Assembly (NCBI GenBank): GCA_028280615.1
Contig: JANQLK010000041.1
Span: 1-47,779 of the forward strand
Direction: 5' to 3'
From: Woeseiaceae bacterium
GTDB taxonomy: Bacteria > Pseudomonadota > Gammaproteobacteria > Steroidobacterales > Woeseiaceae
Length of the DNA stretch: 47,779 bases
The notes under the pieces are model-generated. The model was not told the origin of the DNA, ran no database searches, and saw only the letters and a list, made by a program, of their open reading frames with translations. Within the stretch, counting starts at the first letter, position 1, and each line of letters starts with the position of its first letter. The position numbers and the translations under genes are program-made. This document shows positions 21,226 through 29,024 of the stretch, one piece after another.

Positions 21226-21888
21226 ATGAGCGCAACTGACAAGAAACGCGGTGCGGCACAAGCTTCTCTCGAATTCATTCCGCCCGGCACGACGCTAGGC
21301 GTCGGCACCGGCTCGACGGTCAATTTTCTCATCGAGCTGCTGCCAGGGCTCCGCGACAACATCGACCGGATCGTTTCGAGTTCCAGGGCCACGACGGCTC
21401 TGCTCGAGGAGCAGGGTTTCGAGGTCCTGACACTGAACCAGGTCAACGGCGAACTCGACGTGTACATCGATGGCGCCGATGAAACGACCAAGCGGCTGCA
21501 CCTGATCAAGGGCGGAGGCGGCGCCCTGACACGCGAGAAAGTACTCGCGGGTGCGGCGCGGCGATTCGTCTGCATCGTCGACGACTCGAAGTTCGTCGGC
21601 ATGCTCGGCAAGTTTCCGCTGCCGATCGAGGTACTGCCGATGGCACAGGAGGCCGTTGGTCGTCACCTCCTGAAGCTGCGCGGGCAGCCGATCTGGCGCG
21701 AGGGCTTCGTTACCGACAACGGCAATCACATTCTCGACGTTCACGACCTGCAAATCGCCAACCCGGTCGAGCTCGAAGATCGCCTCAACAGGATTCCGGG
21801 CGTGGTCACCGTCGGTATCTTTGCGCGGCGGCCGGCGGACGTGCTGTTGATCGCGAGTGATGATGGGGTTAGGGAGTTGCGGGCTTGA
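21226..21888 (+). CDS. rpiA: Ribose-5-phosphate isomerase A
   Basis: Interconverts ribose-5-phosphate and ribulose-5-phosphate in the pentose phosphate pathway. The 220-aa protein shows VGTGSTV, DGADE and KGGGGALTREK motifs around the active site, and the conserved GNHILDV segment. I chose the ATG at 21226; a longer frame from 21058 runs through the terminator and is not homologous. Rpe, acting on the same ribulose-5-phosphate, lies at 25589. Confidence 0.96.
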   Translation: MSATDKKRGAAQASLEFIPPGTTLGVGTGSTVNFLIELLPGLRDNIDRIVSSSRATTALLEEQGFEVLTLNQVNGELDVYIDGADETTKRLHLIKGGGGALTREKVLAGAARRFVCIVDDSKFVGMLGKFPLPIEVLPMAQEAVGRHLLKLRGQPIWREGFVTDNGNHILDVHDLQIANPVELEDRLNRIPGVVTVGIFARRPADVLLIASDDGVRELRA

Positions 21889-21962
21889 TTTGGGGCGCGC
21901 TGGCGTCTTCTGAAAGCACGGTTATGCTGATGCTGAGAGTGGTTTTGCGTCGCTTCGATTGG

Positions 21963-22066
21963 GTCAGCCGAAGGCTGAAGCTGCGGGATTGACTCGGATC
22001 GGCTTTGGCCGATCCTCGCCCCTCCGGGGCGCGCTAAAGCGCGTCCAAAACGCTGGCGCGTTTTGT
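21963..22066. repeat. Chain of five short hairpins downstream of rpiA
   Basis: Consecutive perfect stem-loops: 21965-21969/21973-21977; 21996-22003/22008-22015; 22017-22022/22026-22031; 22030-22034/22039-22043 (sharing two bases with the previous one); and 22047-22053/22058-22064. Stems are 5-8 bp with 3-4-nt loops. No real gene covers them. The layout resembles a REP/BIME-like repeat cluster. It continues into the large hairpin at 22092-22159. Confidence 0.6.
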
Positions 22067-22091
22067 CGAACCCGTGGGGGTGAGAATCAAA

Positions 22092-22159
22092 CTCTCCCCC
22101 AGCCAGAAATAGAACGGGCCCCGCGAGGGGGCCCCGTTCTATTTCTGGCTGGGGGAGAG
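22092..22159. terminator. Large hairpin shared by rpiA side and tRNA-Gln 3' end
   Basis: Arms 22092-22122 and 22128-22159 pair along 31 bp with a single bulged C (22132) and a 5-nt loop. The right arm contains the last 14 nt of tRNA-Gln (22146-22159, including CCA), so the left arm is an inverted copy of the tRNA 3' end. It could terminate transcription from rpiA and from the tRNA, but the acceptor strand of the tRNA would compete with the hairpin. Confidence 0.65.
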
Positions 22160-22219
22160 GGATTCGAACCCCCGTTGACGGAGTCAGAGTCCGTAGTCCT
22201 ACCACTAGACGATCCCCCA
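22146..22219 (-). tRNA. tRNA-Gln (anticodon CTG)
   Basis: A 74-nt cloverleaf on the minus strand with encoded CCA. The acceptor stem pairs TGGGGGA with TCCCCCA (U1-A72, typical of glutamine tRNA). The anticodon stem ACGGA/TCCGT holds the loop CTCTGAC, anticodon CTG reading CAG. The T arm has GTTCGAATC. It lies just upstream of rpsI on the same strand and next to the large hairpin. A spurious protein-like frame over this gene should be ignored. Confidence 0.95.
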
Positions 22220-22263
22220 AATCGGATCGTGCGTCCGGGTGCTCCCGTGGCGGGATGACCTGC

Positions 22264-22653
22264 CTAGCGCTTCGAGTACTGCGTTGCGCGGCGGGCTTTG
22301 CGCAGGCCGACTTTCTTGCGCTCGACTTCGCGGGCGTCGCGAGTAACGAACCCGGCTTTGCGCAGCGATGGGCGCAGCGACTCGTCATACTGCATCAGCG
22401 CTCGGGTCAGGCCGTGGCGGATTGCGCCGGCCTGGCCCGTGGTACCGCCACCGCTGACCGTAACGTTGATGTCGAAGCGCTCGGCCATGTTCGTGACGTC
22501 GAGCGGCTGACGGACGATCATCTGCGCCGTCTTGCGGCCGAAGAACACGTCCAGCGGTCGGTTGTTGATCTTGATGTCGCCGGTGCCCGGCGTCAGGTAG
22601 ACACGTGCCGTCGACGTCTTGCGTCGCCCGGTTCCGTAAAACTGTTCACTCAT
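22264..22653 (-). CDS. rpsI: 30S ribosomal protein S9
   Basis: Small-subunit protein whose C-terminal tail reaches the P-site tRNA. The 129-aa sequence begins [18 protein letters not shown] and ends in ATQYSKR, the canonical S9 tail. It follows rplM by 20 nt in the conserved rplM-rpsI operon and should be driven by the promoter at 23177-23205. Confidence 0.98.
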   Translation of the reverse strand: MSEQFYGTGRRKTSTARVYLTPGTGDIKINNRPLDVFFGRKTAQMIVRQPLDVTNMAERFDINVTVSGGGTTGQAGAIRHGLTRALMQYDESLRPSLRKAGFVTRDAREVERKKVGLRKARRATQYSKR

Positions 22654-22673
22654 TGAATACTGGCCTCGATTGA

Positions 22674-23108
22674 TCAGGCGTTGACGTCGAGCGGGATCGG
22701 CTGCTGGGCCGCGTGGTTGTGCTCGGGGCCTGCGAATACGCGGAGCTTCGAGAACATTTTCCGTCCCAGCGGACCGCGGGGCAGCATACCCTTGACCGCG
22801 TGTTCGATGGCGCGCTCGGGGGCCTGGTCGAGCAGCTTCTCGAGCGAGATCGACTTCAGGTTGCCGATGTAACCCGTGTGGCGGTAGTACATCTTGTCCT
22901 TGCGCTTGTTGCCCGTCACGCGAATTTTTTCGGCGTTGACGACAACGATATAGTCGCCCGTGTCCACGTGCGGCGTGTATTCGGGCTTGTGCTTGCCGCG
23001 CAGGCGACGTGCGATTTCGGTCGACAGGCGTCCGAGCGTCTTGCCCGTGGCATCGACGACGTACCAGTCGCGCCGAACGTCCGCCGGCTTTGCAGAAAAG
23101 GTCTTCAT
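22674..23108 (-). CDS. rplM: 50S ribosomal protein L13
   Basis: Early-assembling large-subunit protein of 144 aa. Signatures are [19 protein letters not shown] at the N-terminus, [18 protein letters not shown] and [15 protein letters not shown]. The ATG at 23108 gives the usual MKTFSAKP start; the longer frame adds 12 residues. It is the first gene of rplM-rpsI. The leader from the promoter is about 60 nt, enough for the autoregulation known in E. coli, but I cannot identify a specific site. Confidence 0.98.
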   Translation of the reverse strand: MKTFSAKPADVRRDWYVVDATGKTLGRLSTEIARRLRGKHKPEYTPHVDTGDYIVVVNAEKIRVTGNKRKDKMYYRHTGYIGNLKSISLEKLLDQAPERAIEHAVKGMLPRGPLGRKMFSKLRVFAGPEHNHAAQQPIPLDVNA

Positions 23109-23176
23109 GGTCTTGTTCCGAGTTTGGCTTGAGCGCCCGGGCACGGACTTACCGCCGGACGGCCGAAAGGCGCGAA

Positions 23177-23205
23177 ATTCTACTGTAGCGCCCGGGCGAT
23201 TGCAA
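23177..23205 (-). promoter_or_regulatory. Promoter of rplM-rpsI
   Basis: On the minus strand TTGCAA (23200-23205) and TAGAAT (23177-23182) are spaced by 17 bp, a strong sigma-70 promoter. The predicted start lies near 23170, about 60 nt before the rplM ATG. The spacer includes a GC palindrome (GCCCGGGC). Confidence 0.75.
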
Positions 23206-23321
23206 ACGAATCCGGCGCGCAGGCCCGGCCCGGCGAGTACGCCGCGCTGGTCGGGAAAAGCTACTTTGAATCAGTCACTTGTGACGCAGGCCAGGGTGGC
23301 CGAAACGGCGCCAAATGCGAC

Positions 23322-24041
23322 CTAGAACGTGTAATCCAGGGACAGCGCCACGCGCGTGTCGGTGTTTTCGGTGTCGACGGGCACATCCGAGTTGTTGCGG
23401 TAGGTATACGATGCCGTCAGTGCCAGCCGGCCCAGGAGCTGCGCCGAGACCGACGACACCGACTCGGTAAACGTGTTCGCTTCGCCCGATTCCACGGCGA
23501 TCGTCTGTCTGAAGAAAGCCGTCTCGCTGATCGTGTATCGGTAGTCAAGGCCGCCGGTCAGGATCGTCTCGTCATCCTCGAGGCCATCCTGATCCTCCGA
23601 TTGACGGGCACCCGCGCCGAGCTCGAGCCGCAGCCGATGCTTGTCGTCATCGAGAACCCGGCGTGCATAACCGACAGTCTGTGAGAACTGCGTATCGAAG
23701 CCGCCGAAGCGGTCCTTGCGCCAGTTCAGGCGGCCGAACAGCAGGTCCTTTTCGGTGATGTCCCAGGCGCTGGTCCAGCTGGACTCGTAGGCTTCTGCCG
23801 TGGTCTGCTCTTCCTCGGTCGCGTTGATGGCCGACGCCTTGAGCGCATGTTCCCAGCGGCCGACGACGTACGCGGATTCGAACGCCGCATTCAGGCTCGA
23901 CGTTTCGGTGTTGCCGCTCGTCGCGAGGTAACCGAGCGAAACCTTGCCGCTCAGCGGCCCCTCTTCGTCCTCCTCCTGCTGGGCCTGTGCGCCGAGCGCC
24001 GCCAGGAGAAACAGGGCAGGCCAGAGATCGCGTGCTTTCAT
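23322..24041 (-). CDS. DUF481 family outer-membrane beta-barrel protein
   Basis: Predicted outer-membrane protein of the DUF481 (YdiY-like) family. The 239-aa sequence starts with a signal peptide ([15 protein letters not shown], cleavage near residue 20), then an acidic stretch, and [24 protein letters not shown], the family hallmark. Alternating beta strands such as [12 protein letters not shown] and [16 protein letters not shown] run to a terminal Phe (LSLDYTF), the outer-membrane assembly signal. Function of the family is not established. The ATG at 24041 is chosen for the signal peptide. It is divergent from coq7. Confidence 0.88.
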   Translation of the reverse strand: MKARDLWPALFLLAALGAQAQQEEDEEGPLSGKVSLGYLATSGNTETSSLNAAFESAYVVGRWEHALKASAINATEEEQTTAEAYESSWTSAWDITEKDLLFGRLNWRKDRFGGFDTQFSQTVGYARRVLDDDKHRLRLELGAGARQSEDQDGLEDDETILTGGLDYRYTISETAFFRQTIAVESGEANTFTESVSSVSAQLLGRLALTASYTYRNNSDVPVDTENTDTRVALSLDYTF

Positions 24042-24175
24042 GGATCGGTTTCCTCGAAGTGCCTGTCGCTTACGCGAAAAGCCGCGGAGTATACCCAGCG
24101 CCGGGTCCGGACCGCGAATTTTTTTCGCCGCGAAACTTTTTCCCGCGACGGGGACGGCCGTCCGCCGTTTGCGCG

Positions 24176-24181
24176 TATAAT
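24176..24181 (+). promoter_or_regulatory. -10 box of coq7, leaderless arrangement
   Basis: A perfect TATAAT ends 6 nt before the coq7 ATG (24188). No Shine-Dalgarno is visible and no strong -35 is seen, but the position predicts transcription starting at the start codon. Confidence 0.55.
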
Positions 24182-24187
24182 CCGGGC

Positions 24188-24832
24188 ATGCCTTCACGTG
24201 AACTATCGTCGCTGGATCGCCTGATTGGCGGCTTCGATACGGCGCTCCGAACGACTCTGGCGCCAACCCGCCATTCGCCCCGCCCGAACCCCGCCGCGGA
24301 TGTCGCGGAGGCCGAGCTCGACGACGGCGAGCGCCGTCACGCCGCGGGCTTGATGCGTGTCAACCATGCCGGCGAGATCGCCGCGCAGGGGCTGTATCAG
24401 GGTCATGCGGTCGTCGCGCGCGACGCGGGCATCGAGGCACGGATGCACGAGGCCGCCGTCGAGGAATACGACCATCTCGCCTGGTGCGAGCAGCGACTGT
24501 CGGAACTCGGCGAATCGCCGAGCCGCCTAAGCCCGGTGTGGTACGCCGGCGCGTTCGCGATCGGCGCCGCCAGCGGCCTGCTCGGCGACAAATGGAGTCT
24601 GGGCTTCATCGCCGAGACGGAACGCCAGGTGGTCGAACACCTCGAAGGTCATCTCGACGGCCTGCCGGAATGCGACCGGCGAAGCCGGACCATCGTCAGC
24701 CGGATGCGCGACGAAGAAGACGGCCACGGCAAGGCTGCCGTCGAAGCCGGCGCCGCCGAGCTGCCGGATACCGTCAAACGAATGATGAAGTTGACCGCGC
24801 GGGTGATGACGACGGCAGCCTACCGCGTGTAG
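24188..24832 (+). CDS. coq7: Coq7-type demethoxyubiquinone hydroxylase
   Basis: Di-iron enzyme that hydroxylates C6 of demethoxyubiquinone, replacing flavin-dependent UbiF. The 214-aa protein has duplicated iron-ligand motifs: [11 protein letters not shown] and [10 protein letters not shown] in the first half, [14 protein letters not shown] and RDEEDGHG in the second, giving the expected Glu/His set. A hydrophobic segment near the middle ([15 protein letters not shown]) suits membrane association. Together with UbiH and UbiI in this window it would complete the ring hydroxylations. The ATG at 24188 fits the family; longer frames upstream would be antisense to the divergent DUF481 gene. Confidence 0.95.
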   Translation: MPSRELSSLDRLIGGFDTALRTTLAPTRHSPRPNPAADVAEAELDDGERRHAAGLMRVNHAGEIAAQGLYQGHAVVARDAGIEARMHEAAVEEYDHLAWCEQRLSELGESPSRLSPVWYAGAFAIGAASGLLGDKWSLGFIAETERQVVEHLEGHLDGLPECDRRSRTIVSRMRDEEDGHGKAAVEAGAAELPDTVKRMMKLTARVMTTAAYRV

Positions 24833-24875
24833 GGATCGAACACACGGCGAAAATTAACGATAACAACGGATTATG

Positions 24876-24904
24876 TTGCCCTTGCTTCTGAAAAGGTTTA
24901 AAAC
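24876..24904 (+). promoter_or_regulatory. Candidate promoter of the Crp/Vfr-type gene
   Basis: TTGCCC (24876-24881) and TAAAAC (24899-24904) are 17 bp apart within an A+T-rich patch after coq7. A GGAGG-like site (about 24920-24926) precedes the ATG at 24935. The hexamers are moderate matches. Confidence 0.4.
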
Positions 24905-24934
24905 GGGGGCGCATGAGCGAGGAGGGAGCAGTCC

Positions 24935-25588
24935 ATGCAAACCAATGCGAAGACCCTGAGTGATGTGCCGGCGATTAACCGCTTCCTGAGTTACTGCCGG
25001 GTACGCACCGTGCCGTCCAAGACGGTCATGATTCACGCGGGCGATTTGCCCGACGTTCTGTACTACATCGTCGACGGTTCCGTCGAGGTCATGATCGAGG
25101 ACGAGGACGGCAACGAGATGGTCCTCGCCTATCTGAACAAAGGCCAGTTCTTCGGCGAAATGGGACTCTTCTACGAGCAGCCCACGCGCAGCGCCTGGGT
25201 CCGAACGCGCACGGAGAGCGAGATCGCCGAGATGACCTACCCGCGGTTCCGGCAGATCGCCAGTGAGAGCCCCGGCCTCGTGTTCGAACTCGCCACGCAG
25301 CTCGCAACACGTCTCGACCGCACCAATCGCAAGCTCGGCGACTTGGCCTTCGTCGACGTAACCGGCCGCGTAGCCCACGCGATCATGGATCTCTGCAACG
25401 AGCCCGACGCGATGACGCATCCGGACGGTATGCAGATCAAGGTAAGCCGCCAGGAACTCAGCCGGCTGGTCGGCTGCTCGCGCGAGATGGCCGGGCGTGT
25501 CCTCAAGGTGCTCGAGGAACAGGGTCTCGTCTCCGCCAGCGGCAAGACGATCGTCGTCTACGGCGCGCGGCCGAACCGGAATCTTTAG
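24935..25588 (+). CDS. crp: Crp/Vfr-family cAMP receptor transcription factor
   Basis: Global regulator of the Crp family (217 aa). The cyclic-nucleotide domain has GQFFGEMGLFYEQPTRSAWVRTRTESEIAEM, the phosphate-binding cassette where E. coli Crp has GELGLFEE and RSAWVRAKT. A central helix (about 112-135) provides dimer contacts. The C-terminal winged helix has the recognition region VSRQELSRLVGCSREMAGRVLKVLEEQGLV, close to Vfr. Cyclic AMP is the likely ligand because the RSAWVR core is retained, but a Clp-like c-di-GMP response, as in Xanthomonas, cannot be excluded. Target genes are unknown. Confidence 0.92.
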   Translation: MQTNAKTLSDVPAINRFLSYCRVRTVPSKTVMIHAGDLPDVLYYIVDGSVEVMIEDEDGNEMVLAYLNKGQFFGEMGLFYEQPTRSAWVRTRTESEIAEMTYPRFRQIASESPGLVFELATQLATRLDRTNRKLGDLAFVDVTGRVAHAIMDLCNEPDAMTHPDGMQIKVSRQELSRLVGCSREMAGRVLKVLEEQGLVSASGKTIVVYGARPNRNL

Positions 25589-26257
25589 TCAGCCGGCCTT
25601 TTCGATCTCCGCGCGCATCGCGGCGATCGTCGCCGCGTAGTCTTCACTGCCGAATATCGCCGAACCGGCGACGAAGGTATCGGCCCCGGCGGCCGCGATC
25701 GCGCCGATGTTGTCCACCTTGACGCCGCCGTCGATCTCTAGACGAATCTCGAGTCCCGAATCGTCGATGATCCTGCGAGCCCGCTCGAGCTTGTCGAGCG
25801 CGGACGGGATGAACGCCTGGCCGCCGAATCCCGGGTTGACCGACATCAGGAGCACCATGTCGACCTTGTCGAGCACGTGATCGAGCCACGCCAGCGGCGT
25901 GGCCGGGTTGAACACGAGGCCTGCCCTCGCGCCTTCGTCGCGGATCAGGGCCAGCGTCCGGTCCACGTGCCGGCTCGCCTCGGGATGAAAGGTGATATAG
26001 CTCGCGCCGGCGCGAGCGAAGTCCGGAATCAGCCGGTCCACGGGTTCGACCATCAGGTGCACGTCGATCGGCGCTTCTATGCCGTAGTCGCGTAGCGCCC
26101 CGCATATCATCGGGCCGATGGTCAGGTTCGGCACGAAGTGATTGTCCATGACGTCGAAATGCACGATGTCGGCGCCGGCGTCGAGCACGGCCCGGACGTC
26201 GCGACCCAGGCGCGCGAAATCCGCGGACAGGATTGAAGGAGCGATGAGTGGCGTCAC
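25589..26257 (-). CDS. rpe: Ribulose-phosphate 3-epimerase
   Basis: Interconverts ribulose-5-phosphate and xylulose-5-phosphate. The 222-aa TIM-barrel shows the family motifs [48 protein letters not shown] in slightly varied form, and [10 protein letters not shown]. The GTG at 26257 is chosen: a GGAGG Shine-Dalgarno lies 7 nt upstream and homology begins there, while the longer frame is basic and unrelated. It is convergent with crp, with stop codons adjacent, and 70 nt after djlA on the same strand. Confidence 0.96.
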   Translation of the reverse strand: MTPLIAPSILSADFARLGRDVRAVLDAGADIVHFDVMDNHFVPNLTIGPMICGALRDYGIEAPIDVHLMVEPVDRLIPDFARAGASYITFHPEASRHVDRTLALIRDEGARAGLVFNPATPLAWLDHVLDKVDMVLLMSVNPGFGGQAFIPSALDKLERARRIIDDSGLEIRLEIDGGVKVDNIGAIAAAGADTFVAGSAIFGSEDYAATIAAMRAEIEKAG

Positions 26258-26327
26258 GGTCGACCTCCGCCGGGTGGTTCGAGTTTCCGGTGCCCTTGAG
26301 GCGGCGATACTGTAACGCACGCCGACG

Positions 26328-27122
26328 CTAACGAATAGATCGGCGCGCTTTGAGAAGCTCGTAGGCCGACCGAACCTCGCGCGTGCGCCGCTCGGCCTCG
26401 GCCAGCGCCTCGGCATCGGGACTGCTCGAGGCGATCTTGTCGGGATGATTTCGATTCATGAGTCGCCGGTAGGCCGTCTTGATCTCATCGTTGGTGGCAG
26501 CCGGATCGACCCCCAGAGCTCGATAGGCTTCGCGCACTCGTCCCCGGTCGGCATCGCCGGCCGGCGAGCGCCTGAAGCCCGCCTGGGCGCGCATCATCGC
26601 CTCGAGCTGCGCAAGTTCCACCCGGCCGATGTCCAGCTCGGTGCACACGGTCCAGATCGCGGCGCGCTCGCGGCGTCCTATGCGGGGTTTGGCGAGCGAT
26701 ATCTCGAGCAGCAGCCTCAGGAACAGGCGGCGGTCTTCGGGCCGGCGGGCGCTCGATTTCGCGACCTCGCGGACGCTTCGGGCAAGCGCAAAGCCCGGCG
26801 CCTTGCCTTCGTCGAACCAGTGGATGGCCTTGCGGACCTGGGCGGGTCCGAGGCTCAGACGATGCATCACCGACCGCGCCGCACGAATCTCGGCCTCGGT
26901 GACCCGGCCGTCGATCTTCGCGAGGCAACCCGCGGCCCGAAACAGCGCGGCGACGAACGCATCGTCGGGCCGTGCGATTTTCGCGCCCTGCTCGCGGAAC
27001 GCACCGGCGCGCTCGGCAAAACCGCGATCGAACTGATGACCGAGCACGAGGCCCAGGAGCACGAGCAAAGGTCGCATCGTTGCCAGGCCCACGAGCGTGC
27101 CGACGATCTTGCCCCAGTACAA
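26328..27122 (-). CDS. djlA: DjlA-like membrane-anchored J-domain co-chaperone
   Basis: Co-chaperone stimulating DnaK ATPase at the inner membrane. The 264-aa protein begins [31 protein letters not shown], the N-terminal transmembrane anchor typical of DjlA. A TerB-like helical domain follows (about 50-180), then a C-terminal J domain (about 200-262) with the essential HPD in NRNHPDKI. The start is TTG at 27122, supported by GGGGAG 5 nt upstream and by correspondence to the DjlA N-terminus. It is divergent from purC. Confidence 0.92.
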   Translation of the reverse strand: MYWGKIVGTLVGLATMRPLLVLLGLVLGHQFDRGFAERAGAFREQGAKIARPDDAFVAALFRAAGCLAKIDGRVTEAEIRAARSVMHRLSLGPAQVRKAIHWFDEGKAPGFALARSVREVAKSSARRPEDRRLFLRLLLEISLAKPRIGRRERAAIWTVCTELDIGRVELAQLEAMMRAQAGFRRSPAGDADRGRVREAYRALGVDPAATNDEIKTAYRRLMNRNHPDKIASSSPDAEALAEAERRTREVRSAYELLKARRSIR

Positions 27123-27256
27123 TACGGCTCCCCGCGCGGTGTCCAGCGCCCATCGTAACGCGTGCCCGGGGCGTTGCCTACGTTGCGGTCTGCTTGCCTG
27201 GCCCCCGCGGAAGCGCCATCATCCGGTACCCTTCCGTGGCCCGCGAAGCGAAGCCG

Positions 27257-28153
27257 ATGCCAGCCGATTACGCGATGTTCGAATCCAGTATTCCAGATCT
27301 CTGCCTGATCGGCCGGGGCAAGGTACGGGACATCTATGCCGTCGACGAACGGCATCTTCTGATCGTGACGACCGACCGGCTATCGGCCTACGACGTCGTC
27401 ATGCCCGACCCGGTGCCCGGCAAGGGCGAAGTCCTGACAAAGCTCTCGACGTTCTGGTTCGAGCGGATGGCCGACCTCATTCCCAACCAGCTTACCGAAC
27501 TCAAGGTCCGTGACGTTATCGCCGACGCGAAACTTGCCGACACGCTCGAACCTCGCTCGCTGGTAGTGCAGAGGCTCGAACCGCTGCCCATCGAGGCCGT
27601 GGTGCGCGGCTACCTGATCGGGTCGGGCTGGCGCGATTACGAGGCGACCGGCCGCACCAGCGGCATCGAACTGCCGCCGGGCCTCAGGCAGGCCGAGCAA
27701 CTGCCGCGGACGATCTTCGCGCCGTCGAGCAAGGCAGCCGCCGGCGAACACGATGAGAACATCGGCTACGACGAGGTCGTCGCGACGATCGGCAAGGAAC
27801 TCGCGGAGCTCGTGCGTGACGTCTCGATTGCCATCTACGAACGCGCCGCCGGACACGCGAAGGAGCGCGGCATCCTGATCGCGGACACGAAATTCGAGTT
27901 CGGATGCGACCGGGACGGCCGGCTGTACCTGATCGACGAGGTGCTGACACCCGACTCGTCGCGCTTCTGGCCCGAAGACAGTTACCGGACCGGCATCAGC
28001 CCGCCGAGTTTCGACAAGCAGTTCGTGCGCGACTATCTCGACACGCTCGGCTGGGACAAGACCGCGCCGGGCCCCGCCCTGCCGGCCGAGGTACTATCGA
28101 AGACCGCCGACAAATACCGCGAGGCACTCAGCCGGCTGACTGCCAACGCATGA
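27257..28153 (+). CDS. purC: SAICAR synthase (phosphoribosylaminoimidazole-succinocarboxamide synthase)
   Basis: Condenses CAIR with aspartate in purine synthesis. The 298-aa size belongs to the longer PurC subgroup. Motifs are GRGKVRDIYAVD, RLSAYDVVMPDPVPGKGEVLT, EAVVRGYLIGSGW and LIDEVLTPDSSRFW. The ATG at 27257 is preferred because it is preceded by a purine-rich GCGAAGCG; an internal ATG at 27275 is possible. Its 3' end overlaps the convergent BtuF-like gene by 26 nt. PurE and PurK, which supply CAIR, lie about 4 kb downstream. Confidence 0.95.
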   Translation: MPADYAMFESSIPDLCLIGRGKVRDIYAVDERHLLIVTTDRLSAYDVVMPDPVPGKGEVLTKLSTFWFERMADLIPNQLTELKVRDVIADAKLADTLEPRSLVVQRLEPLPIEAVVRGYLIGSGWRDYEATGRTSGIELPPGLRQAEQLPRTIFAPSSKAAAGEHDENIGYDEVVATIGKELAELVRDVSIAIYERAAGHAKERGILIADTKFEFGCDRDGRLYLIDEVLTPDSSRFWPEDSYRTGISPPSFDKQFVRDYLDTLGWDKTAPGPALPAEVLSKTADKYREALSRLTANA

Positions 28154-28931
28154 CGATGTCGTGCAGCGCGGCCAGGCCGTCGGTGAGCGCCGCCGGGCCC
28201 GGCTGCAGGATGATCGGCGACTTCAGTTCGTAAACCGAGCCGGACCTGACGGCCGGTGTCGCATCGAAGCCCGGCCTTTCGGCGACCCGTTCCGGACGGA
28301 ACTTCTTGCCGCACCAGGAGCCGATGATGATATCGGGACGGCGCCGTACGATCTCCGACGCATCGGCAATGATGCGGTGCTTCGCGAGCGGCTGTGCCGC
28401 GAGCTCCGGAAAGCAGTCGTCGCCGCCGGCGATCCCGATCAGCTCCGATACCCAGCGTATGCCGCTGATCGGCGGCTCGTCCCATTCCTCGAAATAGACG
28501 CGCGGCCGCCTGGGCAGCGCGGCCGCGGCAGCCCGCACGCGGGCGACGGATTCCTTGAGCTCATCGGCCAGGCGCTCGGCCTTCGCCTGCTCGCCGATCA
28601 GACCGCCGAGCGTGTGAATCATGCCGAAGATCCCGTCCACCGAGCGATGGTTGAAGACATGCACCGCGACGCCCGCGCGTATCAGGTCCGCGGCGATGTC
28701 GGCCTGCAGGTCCGAAAAACCGAGCACGAGATCGGGCTCGAGTGCAAGAATGCGATCGATTTTCGCGCTCGTGAACGCGGACACCTTCGGTTTTTCCCTG
28801 CGTGCCCTCGGCGGCCGGACCGTGAAGCCCGATATGCCCACGATCCTCGCCTCCTCACCGAGCAGGTACAGCGTCTCGGTGGTCTCCTCGGTCATGCACA
28901 CGATGCGGTGGGCGTAGCCGCGGTCCGTCAT
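28128..28931 (-). CDS. BtuF-like periplasmic-binding fold protein without signal peptide
   Basis: A 267-aa protein of the cobalamin/iron-complex substrate-binding family (helical-backbone type). Family traits are the RIVCMTEETTETLYLLGEEARIVGIS start, the DLVLGFSDLQADIAADLI segment, PRVYFEEWDEPPISGIRW and RPDIIIGSWCGKKF. No signal peptide or lipobox is seen and no ABC permease or ATPase is nearby, so it may be cytoplasmic or a standalone corrinoid-binding protein. The ATG at 28931 begins directly with family sequence. It is antisense to the 3' end of purC for 26 nt and close to the divergent YihY gene. Confidence 0.82.
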   Translation of the reverse strand: MTDRGYAHRIVCMTEETTETLYLLGEEARIVGISGFTVRPPRARREKPKVSAFTSAKIDRILALEPDLVLGFSDLQADIAADLIRAGVAVHVFNHRSVDGIFGMIHTLGGLIGEQAKAERLADELKESVARVRAAAAALPRRPRVYFEEWDEPPISGIRWVSELIGIAGGDDCFPELAAQPLAKHRIIADASEIVRRRPDIIIGSWCGKKFRPERVAERPGFDATPAVRSGSVYELKSPIILQPGPAALTDGLAALHDIVMRWQSAG

Positions 28932-29011
28932 GCGTCGTCCTCGTCGCGGTGGATCGCCGATTGTGCGCCAGGAATGCCACCGGGTTCCACACGGCGGCGT
29001 AGCTCGCCGAT

Positions 29012-29017
29012 GTACAA
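29012..29017 (+). promoter_or_regulatory. -10 box of the YihY/BrkB gene
   Basis: TACAAT ends 7 nt before the ATG at 29025, with no clear Shine-Dalgarno and a poor -35. The arrangement predicts a leaderless transcript. An in-frame ATG at 29010 overlaps this box and is less likely to be used if the promoter is real. Confidence 0.4.
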
Positions 29018-29024
29018 TCGGGCG

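Noticed and set aside
21959..22258. Open frame of 99 codons across the hairpin cluster and tRNA-Gln
   Set aside because: It reads antisense through the tRNA and gives the familiar spurious peptide of the GEGFEPPLTESESVVLP type that arises from tRNA genes. It is not a protein.
22674..23144. Longer rplM start adding 12 residues
   Set aside because: L13 proteins begin MKTFSAKP; the extra residues are not conserved.
27205..27227. Possible promoter TTGCCT-17-CATCAT before purC
   Set aside because: Both hexamers are poor and the spacer is very GC-rich; chance match likely.
28161..29024. Long upstream extension of the YihY frame (288 codons)
   Set aside because: It is antisense to the BtuF-like gene and has no homology; the real start is near 29025.
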